The translations under genes and the position numbers were made by a program. From NCBI GenBank assembly GCA_025464645.1, contig JAODGF010000112.1, forward strand, positions 1-14,138: a stretch of DNA of 14,138 bases, read 5' to 3'. Of this stretch, positions 1 through 7,001 are shown in pieces. How positions within the stretch are numbered: position 1 is the stretch's first letter; each line of letters begins with the position of its first letter. Under the pieces are notes generated by a model. The model saw only the letters and a program-made list of their open reading frames with translations. It was not told the DNA's origin and did no database searches. Origin of the DNA: Methanosarcinales archaeon. Its GTDB lineage: Archaea; Halobacteriota; Syntropharchaeia; Alkanophagales; Methanospirareceae.

Positions 1-1
1 A

Positions 2-178
2 TTCACGGGGTTTTTCATGGATGGTTTTGTTGAAAACCAGCCAGATGGAACTGTAAAGATAGTTGTGGAAGGAGAGGATGAAATCCTGGAGGAGTTTGTC
101 AGGAAAGCACAGCCAGAGGATGATCCTATGATAAGAATAGGGCAGGTTGATGTAAACTATGAAAAAGCAACTGGATGA
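2..178 (+). CDS. Acylphosphatase-like protein, C-terminal part (5' end outside window)
   Basis: The first 58 codons in this frame read into the window from the left and end at TGA 176-178. The segment contains GFFMDGFVENQPDGTVKIVV followed by an acidic helix, which matches the second half of the acylphosphatase fold, where G-F-V-x-N-x-P-D-G-x-V precedes a strand of the type 'V-E-G-x-x-x-x-L-x-x-F'. Acylphosphatases hydrolyse acyl phosphates such as carbamoyl or acetyl phosphate; the catalytic Arg would lie upstream and is not visible, and the Asn of the V-E-N segment fits the conserved Asn. The tail (about 20 residues) is more divergent than in a typical enzyme. The stop overlaps the start of the next gene by 20 bases, which implies co-transcription. 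Activity cannot be judged from half a protein. Confidence 0.7.
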   Translation, partial: FTGFFMDGFVENQPDGTVKIVVEGEDEILEEFVRKAQPEDDPMIRIGQVDVNYEKATG

Positions 179-596
179 GGAGACTGCTGAGAGGTTGGAT
201 ACCGCTGCAAAATCGTTGAAGATGTTGATTAAGACAGTTGCGATGATGAATGAGAACCTTGGCAATAAGCTCGATGCCGGGAAAGAGGAAACAGTTTCCA
301 TCATCAAGAACGGAAACAAGATGCTTGCAGAGAAGCAGGATGTTATGATTGAGAAGCAGGACCGGGTGCTTGGGAAGCAAGATGAAACTATCGCAGTTAT
401 AAAAAGTGGCGTTGATGTCATGCATGAGTTCAGGACAGAAACGCAACAGAATTTTGCTAATCTGGACACAAAGTATGGAAAGATAGCAGAGAACATGGAG
501 CGGATTTTGGAGGAATTGAAAGAGGAGCGAAAAGAATACAGGGAATCGATAGAAAGGTTGGTTAATGCGATTCTCGAATCCAGAAAAGAGAAGTGA
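159..596 (+). CDS. Coiled-coil protein of unknown function
   Basis: A 145-residue, highly charged protein with no signal peptide or membrane segment, predicted by eye to be almost entirely helical. A strict seven-residue repeat is visible at residues 58-78, where K-Q-D recurs at positions 59-61, 66-68 and 73-75 (EKQDVMI, EKQDRVL, GKQDETI), the signature of a regular coiled coil. The last 40 residues are rich in Glu, Lys and Arg and continue the heptad pattern. The ATG lies inside the end of the acylphosphatase frame (20-base overlap), so translation is probably coupled. I know of archaeal acylphosphatase genes followed by similar helical reading frames, but no function can be assigned. Likely oligomeric and cytoplasmic. 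Confidence 0.7.
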   Translation: MKKQLDEETAERLDTAAKSLKMLIKTVAMMNENLGNKLDAGKEETVSIIKNGNKMLAEKQDVMIEKQDRVLGKQDETIAVIKSGVDVMHEFRTETQQNFANLDTKYGKIAENMERILEELKEERKEYRESIERLVNAILESRKEK

Positions 597-615
597 GAGA
601 GAACGAGATTGAGAA

Positions 616-1458
616 ATGAGAACTTCAAAAGCGGAAGAGGAAGTAGGCAGAAGTTTTAAAATCGGTGAATTCACGGTTTATTGGACCGTAGATGAGGAGA
701 AGTTTAAAGAGAAGATAAAGAATTACAAAAATATCTTGATTGCCGGATTTCCACCTATGGGGAATATCATACCATACCATCTAAAAGAACTTTTAAAGGA
801 CTCTGAAGAGATAGTGAATCTGTATTCTTACGACTTCCCACCGGTAGCAGAAGCACGTGAAGAAGAATTTGAAATACCGCATGATGAGATATGGTACAGT
901 GAGGAGAGGAGATTATACTGTTATATTGGCAAATACCCTGAGACCGAGTATATTCCAAAAGCAGCGTATAAACAGGCGGAGATTTTGGCGCATCTCTCAA
1001 AAGAGCTTTGTGTTAAGGAGCTATACACCGTAGGGGTAATTTTGCCTTCACAAGAGCCCTTTAGAAAGATGGACGGGGAAGTGGAAGCATATATTGGCTT
1101 TTTTGAAGGCTCGAAGAAAGAAATCCCGAATAGAATTAAGAAGATGACGAGAAAGAACATCGGTAGATATTCCATTATTCGTAAGACCGGGCTGCTACCA
1201 GGTTTTGCTTCTAAATTAGGCATTGAGAGTTATTCTATTCTTGGCGTAGGGAAATATCCCGAGGACCTGAGAGCATGTGCAGGCGCTCTCAGGGCTTTCA
1301 AGAAATTAGCCCGGATAGATTTAGAAACAACAAAGATAGAAGAGATGCTTAAGGAAAGTGCAGAAGCTGTTGAAGAGAGAATAAGGAAACAAAGGGAGAG
1401 AGCTGCTTATCGGGGAGAAGGTGTGGGTGCTGAATCATCTCACTACATGTATGGATAA
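616..1458 (+). CDS. PAC2 family (proteasome assembly chaperone-like) protein
   Basis: A 280-residue soluble protein. Residues 38-50 give the opening strand and glycine turn (NILIAGFPPMGN) expected for the PAC2/DUF75 fold; residues 191-212 (TGLLPGFASKLGIESYSILG) match the second conserved block in which a glycine-rich loop precedes a strand and a 'G-x-x' turn. The C-terminal 50 residues form a charged helix (KIEEMLKESAEAVEERIRKQ) as seen in archaeal members, which are homologues of eukaryotic proteasome assembly chaperones; in archaea the precise role is uncertain. The start ATG follows a purine-rich GAGAGAGAACGAGATTGAG stretch that may serve as a weak ribosome site. It lies 19 bases after the coiled-coil gene and 9 bases before the phosphatase-like gene, so all are probably one operon. 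Confidence 0.7.
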   Translation: MRTSKAEEEVGRSFKIGEFTVYWTVDEEKFKEKIKNYKNILIAGFPPMGNIIPYHLKELLKDSEEIVNLYSYDFPPVAEAREEEFEIPHDEIWYSEERRLYCYIGKYPETEYIPKAAYKQAEILAHLSKELCVKELYTVGVILPSQEPFRKMDGEVEAYIGFFEGSKKEIPNRIKKMTRKNIGRYSIIRKTGLLPGFASKLGIESYSILGVGKYPEDLRACAGALRAFKKLARIDLETTKIEEMLKESAEAVEERIRKQRERAAYRGEGVGAESSHYMYG

Positions 1459-1467
1459 TCAGAAGAT

Positions 1468-2244
1468 ATGCAAACGCTTTCTCTATTACAAATAGCGCCT
1501 ACGGTGGCGGAGTTCTTCAAGGTGTATCTGAACTCGCCAGCAAGCCCGGTCGAGCAAATACTCGCGTTCGCTTATTCTCGCAAACCTGTCCCAAAAGTGA
1601 TGGTGTTGGTAGTGATAGACAGTCTCGATTACCGTTTTTATACCGATTTCGCAGATGATTTGAAGGATATTCACGAGCTTGTCAGGCTGGATGGACTTCT
1701 GTTCGAGTGCGAGACGGTAAGCAGACATACAACACCGGCGATTGGTTCTATTCTCACGGGATTAAAACCCGAAGTACACGGCATTCTCACAAATGACGAT
1801 GTGGGCAAGTCAAAGATAAAATCCATTTTGGAAATACTTGAAGAGGAGGGTCAGAAGACCGCAGCGGCAATCGAAACGAAGGGTGCAGAACCTCTTTGGG
1901 GAAGAATAAGCTATGTATTCGCAGTTGATGACCGTGAGGACATATTTGAATACGATGAGTTAATAAAAACGCATACTATTTCCGTGTTAAAGAAGCAGGA
2001 CTTGAGGTTGGCATTTTCTCATCTTCGTGCAATTGACCGGTTTGCACATAGAGGCAGGGATTTAAGTGTTGCCGCAAAAGTTACGGATGAAAATATAATG
2101 GCAATCGCAAATGCTGTCGGAGAAAGGAAGGGTTTGCTGCTTATTTGTGGTGACCACGAGGCGCACTTGAAGGATAGGAAAGCTAAGCAAGCTTCGCATG
2201 GGGAAGCACCTGCAACGGTGCCTTTGATTGTTTGTTGTCCTTAA
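1468..2244 (+). CDS. Alkaline phosphatase superfamily hydrolase (phosphodiesterase/nucleotide pyrophosphatase type)
   Basis: A 258-residue protein with the metal-ligand pattern of the alkaline phosphatase superfamily: D51 in VVIDSLD at the end of the first strand, the likely nucleophile Thr in RHTTPAIGSILTG (T88 or T89), D190 and H194 in RAIDRFAH, D229-H230 in ICGDHEAH, and H244 in SHGEAP, followed by the closing strand VPLIVCCP. This set binds two zinc-type metals and cleaves phosphate mono- or diesters, phosphonates or sulfates; the substrate cannot be read from sequence. There is no signal peptide and the length is short for the superfamily, so it is probably a cytoplasmic minimal member. 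The first 40 residues precede the fold and may contain a short helical extension. It starts 9 bases after the PAC2 gene and overlaps the convergent dehydrogenase gene by 4 bases. Confidence 0.8.
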   Translation: MQTLSLLQIAPTVAEFFKVYLNSPASPVEQILAFAYSRKPVPKVMVLVVIDSLDYRFYTDFADDLKDIHELVRLDGLLFECETVSRHTTPAIGSILTGLKPEVHGILTNDDVGKSKIKSILEILEEEGQKTAAAIETKGAEPLWGRISYVFAVDDREDIFEYDELIKTHTISVLKKQDLRLAFSHLRAIDRFAHRGRDLSVAAKVTDENIMAIANAVGERKGLLLICGDHEAHLKDRKAKQASHGEAPATVPLIVCCP

Positions 2245-3380
2245 TCTTGCCCTCGTATCTCTCTAACAATCGCATCGCCAACCTCACTCGTCTTAGAGGT
2301 GCCGCCAAGGTCATACGTTCTCACCTTTCCCGCCCTTAAAACCGCTTCTATCGCACCTAAAACCCTTTCCGACGCTCTTTTCTCTCCCACTGTCTCCAGA
2401 AGCATAGCACCCGCCCAGACTGTTGCTATCGGGTTCGAAACGCCTTTGCCTTTATACTTCGGTGCTGACCCGTGAATAGGCTCGAACATGGAAACGCCAT
2501 CAGGATTTATATTCGCTCCCGGCGCAAGACCTAAACCGCCTTGAATCATCGCCCCGAGGTCGGTGATAATATCTCCAAACATATTTGGCGTAACTACGAC
2601 CTGATACCATTCGGGATTCTTCACGAGCCACATACATATCGCATCCACAAAATTAAACTCGGTATCTATCTCCGGATAACCTCGCGCAACTTCGGTAAAT
2701 ATCTCCCGCCAGAAGCCATATCCATACGTTAACACATTTGCCTTGTCCACACTGGTCACCTTCTTCTTCCCTTTCTCCCTTGCAAGCTCAAATGCAAACC
2801 TCATCACTCGCGCGCATCCCTCCCTCGTGACTACACCAATTTGGTATGCCAGCTCATCAGCATCGCTCTCGATGTCCAACCCGAACTTAATGTGATAAAG
2901 TTCCCTCACTATTTCTAACTCTTCCCTCTTCTTACCTTTCCCTTTTACTCTGCCGCCAATACCGACATAGAAATCCTCTGTGTTCTCCCTTACAACAGTG
3001 AAATCTATATCCTCTGGACCTTTTCCCGCCAGCGGTGTGCGAACACCTTCCAGCAGTTTCACCGGTCTCAAGTTCACGTATTGGTCAAAATAGAACCGTA
3101 TGGCAAGCAAAATACCCTGCTCTAAAACACCTGTCCCTACCCTCGGGTCGCCTATGCTCCCGAAATATATCGCATCACACTGCTCCAACTCCGTCAGCGT
3201 ATCCTCCCCAATTAACTCCCCCGTCGCCAAATAATGCTCTGCACCATGCGGATATTCTCGCCATTCGAGTTCAAAGCCTTCGAGCTCAGAGACCGCCTCA
3301 AGCACCTTTTCGCCTTCGCTTATTATCTCTGGTCCTATACCATCGCCGCGGATTACCGCAATTTTATATCCTCGTTTCAT
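2241..3380 (-). CDS. Isopropylmalate/isocitrate dehydrogenase family protein (LeuB-like)
   Basis: A 379-residue NAD(P)-dependent beta-hydroxyacid oxidative decarboxylase. Visible motifs are the N-terminal RGDGIGPE (11-18), the substrate arginine region R95 to R105 (IRFYFDQYVNLRP), VRENTEDFYVG (130-140), the catalytic lysine in SVDKANVL (210-217), the metal aspartates D246, D270 and D274 (NMFGDIITDLGAMIQGGLGL) and the cofactor block EPIHGSAP (300-307). The family contains 3-isopropylmalate, isocitrate, homoisocitrate and tartrate dehydrogenases. The R-E-N-T-E signature is not the form in classical bacterial LeuB, and it lies between the subgroups, so leucine biosynthesis is the first guess but not proven. 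It begins 8 bases after proB and probably shares its transcript. Confidence 0.85.
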   Translation of the reverse strand: MKRGYKIAVIRGDGIGPEIISEGEKVLEAVSELEGFELEWREYPHGAEHYLATGELIGEDTLTELEQCDAIYFGSIGDPRVGTGVLEQGILLAIRFYFDQYVNLRPVKLLEGVRTPLAGKGPEDIDFTVVRENTEDFYVGIGGRVKGKGKKREELEIVRELYHIKFGLDIESDADELAYQIGVVTREGCARVMRFAFELAREKGKKKVTSVDKANVLTYGYGFWREIFTEVARGYPEIDTEFNFVDAICMWLVKNPEWYQVVVTPNMFGDIITDLGAMIQGGLGLAPGANINPDGVSMFEPIHGSAPKYKGKGVSNPIATVWAGAMLLETVGEKRASERVLGAIEAVLRAGKVRTYDLGGTSKTSEVGDAIVREIRGQD

Positions 3381-3388
3381 CTTACGTT

Positions 3389-4528
3389 TTATACCAACAC
3401 AAGATTACCTCTATAAATTACTTCTCCATATTCTTTACGACCCAAAATTTGCTCAATTTCGTTTGACTGCGCACCTTTAATCTTTTTTATTTCCTCGGAG
3501 GAGTAGTTTGTAATACCCTTGGCGAATTCCTCGCCTTCTGCATCAACAATGCTTACTGGGTCACCAGTCAAGAAATCGTCTTCAACATCGAGGATACCGG
3601 AAGCAAGCAGGCTTCCACCGTTTTTTATTAATGCGCTCTTTGCACCTTCATCTACCTTAATCTTGCCTTTAACCGAAGAAGCAAACTGGAGCCAGTGTTT
3701 TCTATCGTTCATTTTCCCCTTTCCCCCTGCCATCGGTAGGAAGATCGTCCCGATTCTCTCGCCTGCTATAATCCGTGCGAGGATATTTTCCTCATTGCCG
3801 TTTGCGATGACCATAGGAATGCCTGCCTTCATGGTGACTTTAGCAGCTTGAATTTTTGTCTTCATTCCGCCTATACCTGTTCTTCCTCTGGCTGAAGCAA
3901 TACGCTCAATCTCTGGCGTTATCTCCTCCACAATCGAGATGAACTCTGCTTTCTTACTCCTTTTAGGGTCATAAGTGTATAAACCATCTATATCAGTCAG
4001 TATAATAAGTAAATCCGCATCGAGATTGCTTGCTACCAGAGCTGATAAATTGTCATTATCCCCCAATTTTATTTCATCCACAACTACGGTATCGTTCTCG
4101 TTGATTATTGGAATCACACCGGACTTAAGCAGCGTAATCAATGTATTTCTAAGGTTGAGATACCTCTTTCGGTCGAAGAAGTCCTCGTGCGTCAATAAGA
4201 GCTGAGCAATTGTCTGCCCGTATTTGGCAAAATATCTATCGTACGTGCTCATCAAGATGTTCTGACCAACGGCAGCCGTAGCCTGCAATACTTTGATGTC
4301 GCGTGGTCTTTGCTTCAGGTCGAGCTTACCTATACCAGCACCAATAGCACCTGACGTCACCAAAATAATTTCTCTACCTTCCTTTTTCAGGTCAACTATC
4401 TCTTTAGTGAGTCTTTCAACCTTTCTTGGGTCAAGCCGGTAGCTCTTATCGGTGAGATTGCTGGTTCCAACCTTTATTACGATTCTTTTTGCTTCTGAGA
4501 AGTCTCTGACCACAATCATCTTTCCCAT
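3389..4528 (-). CDS. proB: Glutamate 5-kinase with C-terminal PUA domain
   Basis: A 379-residue enzyme for the first step of proline synthesis: ATP plus glutamate gives gamma-glutamyl phosphate. The amino-acid kinase domain shows VIKVGTSNLT (17-26), VTSGAIGAG (57-65), NENDTV (143-148), LGDNDNLSALVA (155-166), LTDIDGLYTYDP (177-188) and GRTGIGGMKTKIQAA (215-229). A PUA domain follows from about residue 285, containing GGSLLASGI and GDPVSIVD. Length and order match full-length ProB. The first ATG is used here; a second ATG at codon 4 is possible. Proline feedback control is usual in the family. The proA partner is not in the window; upstream is an unknown gene, downstream a LeuB-like dehydrogenase. 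Confidence 0.95.
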   Translation of the reverse strand: MGKMIVVRDFSEAKRIVIKVGTSNLTDKSYRLDPRKVERLTKEIVDLKKEGREIILVTSGAIGAGIGKLDLKQRPRDIKVLQATAAVGQNILMSTYDRYFAKYGQTIAQLLLTHEDFFDRKRYLNLRNTLITLLKSGVIPIINENDTVVVDEIKLGDNDNLSALVASNLDADLLIILTDIDGLYTYDPKRSKKAEFISIVEEITPEIERIASARGRTGIGGMKTKIQAAKVTMKAGIPMVIANGNEENILARIIAGERIGTIFLPMAGGKGKMNDRKHWLQFASSVKGKIKVDEGAKSALIKNGGSLLASGILDVEDDFLTGDPVSIVDAEGEEFAKGITNYSSEEIKKIKGAQSNEIEQILGRKEYGEVIYRGNLVLV

Positions 4529-4597
4529 GATTTTGTTCGCTTTTTAGATTTGTTAATAGTTTTAAAAAATATTTTTGCTCTTTAACGGGAGTGAAAA

Positions 4598-5071
4598 TCA
4601 GAGAGAGGAGGAGAAAGGCATAGAAACCTTCACATATTTCGCCCATTCCAACCCTTTCAGCTCCACACCGCCTTCTACGCCCAGAATCTCCGCACCATCG
4701 AACTCCTTCATGCCACAGAGTAAGTGCTGCTCTGGATGTGTTCCGGGGGTAATATCACAGCTCAGCGCAATTCGCCTGCCCGCGGCTACTACTATCTTAA
4801 GACGTGCCGAAGCGGGGTGGTTTTTTGGCAGCACAATCAGTGGCGAGTTTACTTCTCTAATCATATATAGCACACACCTTAACCCATTCACTATTCGTTT
4901 GTCAGTACCAAAGCCAGAAGCTACAAGCAGTTCTTCAGGTCCCATCGCCAATACAATCTCGGATTCCGGGGTATCAACGAAGAACTGCCTTTGAGCGCCT
5001 ATCTTGACTACCGCTAACGTACCGCTACTTCCATGCACCAGCAGCATCTCGTTACTGCTCAGGGGTATCAT
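4598..5071 (-). CDS. Conserved-looking hypothetical protein next to a zinc-ribbon microprotein
   Basis: A 157-residue soluble protein that I do not recognise. It is rich in beta strands in the first 70 residues and carries two striking blocks: LPKNHPASARLKIVVAAG (81-98) and CDITPGTHPEQHLLC (105-119). The second block brackets H112 and H116 between C105 and C119, which could be a metal site. The last residues (FSSSL) are probably disordered. The ATG lies 9 bases after the stop of the zinc-ribbon gene with no strong Shine-Dalgarno, suggesting coupled translation. It is followed after 69 bases by proB. Codon use and base composition resemble the housekeeping neighbours. No function is proposed. 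Confidence 0.7.
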   Translation of the reverse strand: MIPLSSNEMLLVHGSSGTLAVVKIGAQRQFFVDTPESEIVLAMGPEELLVASGFGTDKRIVNGLRCVLYMIREVNSPLIVLPKNHPASARLKIVVAAGRRIALSCDITPGTHPEQHLLCGMKEFDGAEILGVEGGVELKGLEWAKYVKVSMPFSSSL

Positions 5072-5080
5072 GTCATGTCT

Positions 5081-5233
5081 TCACAATTTCACAACGTTTT
5101 CCGACTGACACGAGGGGCAGACTACTTTCTCGCCCATCGCATCAAACTTGTTTCCACAATTATTGCACTTGTATCTATCTACTTCTATCTTCTCAATCTC
5201 CAGGTCGAAATCCGGACCTCCCACACTACACAT
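5081..5233 (-). CDS. Zinc-ribbon microprotein, 50 residues
   Basis: The reading frame encodes 50 residues: an acidic N-terminus (MCSVGGPDFDLEIEKIEVD) followed by CNNCGNKFDAMGEKVVCPSC, with two CxxC knuckles at C23/C26 and C39/C42, the classical zinc ribbon. An additional Cys is at position 2. The start is fixed by a near-perfect Shine-Dalgarno (AAGGAGGC, 6 bases upstream), and the stop lies 9 bases before the next gene. Short proteins of this type are found in methanogens and relatives; the role is unknown but could be to bind RNA, DNA or a partner protein. It is the first gene of a - strand cluster leading to proB. It was too short for many automatic gene callers, but signals are strong. Confidence 0.85.
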   Translation of the reverse strand: MCSVGGPDFDLEIEKIEVDRYKCNNCGNKFDAMGEKVVCPSCQSENVVKL

Positions 5234-5239
5234 ACTATC

Positions 5240-5247
5240 GCCTCCTT
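5240..5247 (-). promoter_or_regulatory. Strong Shine-Dalgarno of the zinc-ribbon gene
   Basis: On the - strand AAGGAGGC sits 6 bases before the ATG at 5233. It is a close match to the anti-Shine-Dalgarno and supports translation of the 50-residue protein. Confidence 0.75.
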
Positions 5248-5310
5248 TTATCTTTTGTTTTCAATTATAATAGGTAGCTCATTGAGTATATTATTCGGTA
5301 GGTAAAACAT

Positions 5311-5350
5311 GAGGGTATATAAAAGGATAATTTTGGAATTTTATATAAAG
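5311..5350 (+). promoter_or_regulatory. TATA-like promoter elements upstream of the TRAM gene
   Basis: Two archaeal TATA-box-like stretches lie in the divergent spacer: GGGTATATAAAAGG near 5313-5326 and GAATTTTATATAAAGG at 5336-5351. The second would place a start of transcription near 5370 and a short leader containing the Shine-Dalgarno at 5392. The choice between the two boxes cannot be made by eye. Confidence 0.5.
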
Positions 5351-5391
5351 GAAGATAACAATAATAAAAGCGAAGGAAAGTAAAAAAGAAA

Positions 5392-5399
5392 AAGGAGGT
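5392..5399 (+). promoter_or_regulatory. Shine-Dalgarno of the TRAM gene
   Basis: AAGGAGGT lies 12 bases before the ATG at 5412. The match is strong although the spacing is longer than usual; it sets the start at the first ATG of the frame. Confidence 0.65.
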
Positions 5400-5411
5400 T
5401 TTGTAAGTTAT

Positions 5412-5630
5412 ATGACATATAGTGGAGAAAGAAGGGAAGTAAGTTCCCCCATAAATGTTGGGGATACATACGACGTAAAAATAGAGGACGTAGGAAGAGA
5501 AGGCGATGGAATAGCACGAATAGAAGGATTTGTGGTCTTTGTGCCCGGCACAAAAAAAGGGGATAGTGTGAAGATACGGGTAACGAAGATATCGAGGAGA
5601 GTTGGATTTGCAGAAGTAGTTACGGAATGA
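5412..5630 (+). CDS. Stand-alone TRAM-domain RNA-binding protein
   Basis: A 72-residue protein that is essentially one TRAM domain (about residues 14-70): VGDTYDVKIEDVGREGDGIA, then the strand and loop FVVFVPGTKKGDSVKIRVTK and a closing strand GFAEVV. TRAM domains are small OB-like beta barrels that bind RNA; single-domain forms are an archaeal speciality and have been shown in methanogens to act as cold-shock-like RNA chaperones. The short N-terminal tail (MTYSGERRE) is the expected basic/polar extension. The gene is monocistronic: it has its own promoter and Shine-Dalgarno, and a T-rich run follows about 40 bases after the stop. It borders the decayed zone to its right. Confidence 0.9.
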   Translation: MTYSGERREVSSPINVGDTYDVKIEDVGREGDGIARIEGFVVFVPGTKKGDSVKIRVTKISRRVGFAEVVTE

Positions 5631-5641
5631 GAGTTCCTCAT

Positions 5642-5693
5642 GCTTCTAATATAGAGATTCTAAACAGCTTTCCCTTTTTTATTTTTTAGAAGC
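5642..5693. terminator. Inverted repeat with T-rich tract after the TRAM gene
   Basis: GCTTCTAA (5642-5649) and TTAGAAGC (5686-5693) are perfect 8-base inverted repeats enclosing a T-rich run at about 5669-5687. The T tract after a + strand gene is what archaeal polymerase uses to terminate. The arms could alternatively mark the edge of the transposon remnant that begins just beyond. Confidence 0.4.
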
Positions 5694-5728
5694 CGTCCAA
5701 ATCTTTCGAGAAGAAGTTCTTGAACCAT

Positions 5729-5986
5729 TTATCGTAAAAGCTCGACTTTCGTACTGCTCTGTTCCTCGTTCATGTCGTTAAGAAGACAGAGCCTTTTCTT
5801 GACATCGTAAAACTTGATAACCGAGAGTTGAACCTCAGAAAGCTCTTCCAGTATCCTTTCCAAGCTCAATTTAACACCAGCCCTGTGTAATTTGCGTTTC
5901 AGCAGCAGTAATAGCATCAATGCGAGGACACAACAAAAAGCATGCACCTTAGTATTTTGAATAATTTCTCCGCTGAGCCCACGTAT
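5729..5986 (-). pseudogene. Transposase C-terminal fragment (IS1634-like)
   Basis: The - strand encodes about 85 residues, open from a stop at 5987, including NTKVHAFCCVLALMLLLLLK and then a helix with SLERILEELSEVQ. In IS1634-type (IS4 superfamily) transposases a similar block, R-V-H-A-F-x-C-V-L-A-L followed by a leucine-rich stretch and L-x-x-I-L-E-E-L, lies at the C-terminal end after the catalytic Glu. Everything upstream (the DDE core) is missing, and there is no start codon in a good context, so this is a dead remnant. The final residues (NDMNEEQSSTKVELLR) correspond to the variable tail. No terminal repeat could be established. Family assignment is from memory of the motif only. Confidence 0.65.
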
Positions 5987-6089
5987 TTAATAATTGTCGC
6001 TTTAGGGACACCGTTAAAAAATATTTAAGTAATCAAATTCTATTTCCGAAAGTCAAGTTATTATTTTGTAATCCGAAGATGTGACATCA

Positions 6090-6275
6090 ATGGCAGAGCT
6101 ACTGGAATTAATTGCTTTGACCCCTTCTAAGGTGCAATTGTCAGCTCCAATATGCAGATTATCTCAAATGAGATGTAAGCAGATATTAGGTATTCTCACA
6201 AAAGATGAAATTGATGAAATGGCCCTGAGACTCTACCAGCTTTTTGTATCAACTAAATTCTTATTAGGACCATAA
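6090..6275 (+). CDS. Doubtful small ORF
   Basis: An ATG at 6090 (or GTG at 6081) opens 61 codons of plausible helical sequence (MAELLELIALTPSK then LTKDEIDEMALRLYQLF). A TATA-like AAAAAATATTTAAG lies about 65 bases upstream, but there is no Shine-Dalgarno. The last 14 codons run antisense to the genuine 3' end of the lamin-tail pseudogene, so the C-terminus is probably accidental and the ORF may be the 5' part of a gene truncated by rearrangement. I do not recognise the family. Confidence 0.25.
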   Translation: MAELLELIALTPSKVQLSAPICRLSQMRCKQILGILTKDEIDEMALRLYQLFVSTKFLLGP

Positions 6276-7001
6276 AGATAGACTACATCTCCTTTGTTGT
6301 TCCAGATTGCCCTTTTAGAGCCCCAGTATAGGTCTGTTGCGGTATCCGTACCACTTCCAGTATGAATCGTTACTGTTGCACCGGGTTGGAGTTCAAAACA
6401 TTGGGAAGACATATGTGTGATTTTCTTTATCCTGCATAACCCTTCCTTCCAGGTTAATTGAAGTACCACCGATGTTCTTTAAAACTATATATTCATCATT
6501 GAGGTTGTAGTGATCGTTTCCCGCGGCATCGTAATGAGCATTCCAGCTGAACAATCGTATCCGCGGGATTTCCTGAAGTAGATAAGTTCCAGGATCAACG
6601 GTTATTGTATCTCCATCTTTTGTATCGGAATCATCTATTGCTGCTTGAATGGTTGAGAAGTTTTCTCCAGTGTTCAGGTTGTGAATAGTTTTTTCTGGAA
6701 CTGTTATGCACATCCTTCCACATGATTTGTTAGCATAGTAGTTTCCAAGCGCAATATTTCCTAAATAGTATTCTCCTACGGCGTTTAGGTCATCTATGGT
6801 AAGGTTCTTTATTATTCCCCTGGGTCTGTGCTCTGGTGCAATTTGATCTAAACTTCCATTAAGACCTAAAAAGAGCTACTGTGTCACGTTGCTTATACTA
6901 ACATTCCAAGTAGCCACATCGGTTAAATAGTCATCATCCTTCACAGTTAACTTTACATAATAAGTTCCATTAGCGAGATAGGTGTGATTATATGTTATCC
7001 C
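6233..7001 (-). pseudogene. Broken surface protein gene with PKD and lamin-tail domains
   Basis: Read 5' to 3' on the - strand the remnant contains the last strands of a PKD domain (NHTYLANGTYYVKLTVKDDD, then ATWNVSISNVT), an in-frame TAG at 6876-6878, a linker, a block typical of archaeal beta-helix/surface proteins (NFSTIQAAIDDSDTKDGDTI then VDPGTY), and a lamin-tail domain (HYDAAGNDHYNLNDEYIVLK ... ELQPGATVTIHTGSGTDTAT ... GDVVYLYGPN ... LVDTKSW). The lamin-tail domain is split by one extra T in a TTTT run near 6400; removing it restores F-E-L-Q-P-G. The stop after TKSW is the normal family end. The 5' part including any signal peptide is lost at the junction with the sepS remnant. Such proteins are normally exported and cell-surface associated. 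Confidence 0.8.

Noticed and set aside
3035..3466. Long + strand ORFs opposite the dehydrogenase and proB
   Set aside because: They are antisense shadows of clear genes with no domain content; the same holds for those opposite the PAC2, fumarase and trpD genes.
5690..5760. Alternative - frame peptide ending KWFKNFFSKDLDGF after the IS1634-like fragment
   Set aside because: Short, without start or family resemblance; could be the transposase tail in another frame or noise.
6876..6878. In-frame TAG in the PKD gene as a pyrrolysine codon
   Set aside because: The same gene also carries a one-base frameshift and lacks its 5' end, so ordinary decay explains the TAG (one change from CAG). PorD also uses TAG as its stop without sign of continuing.
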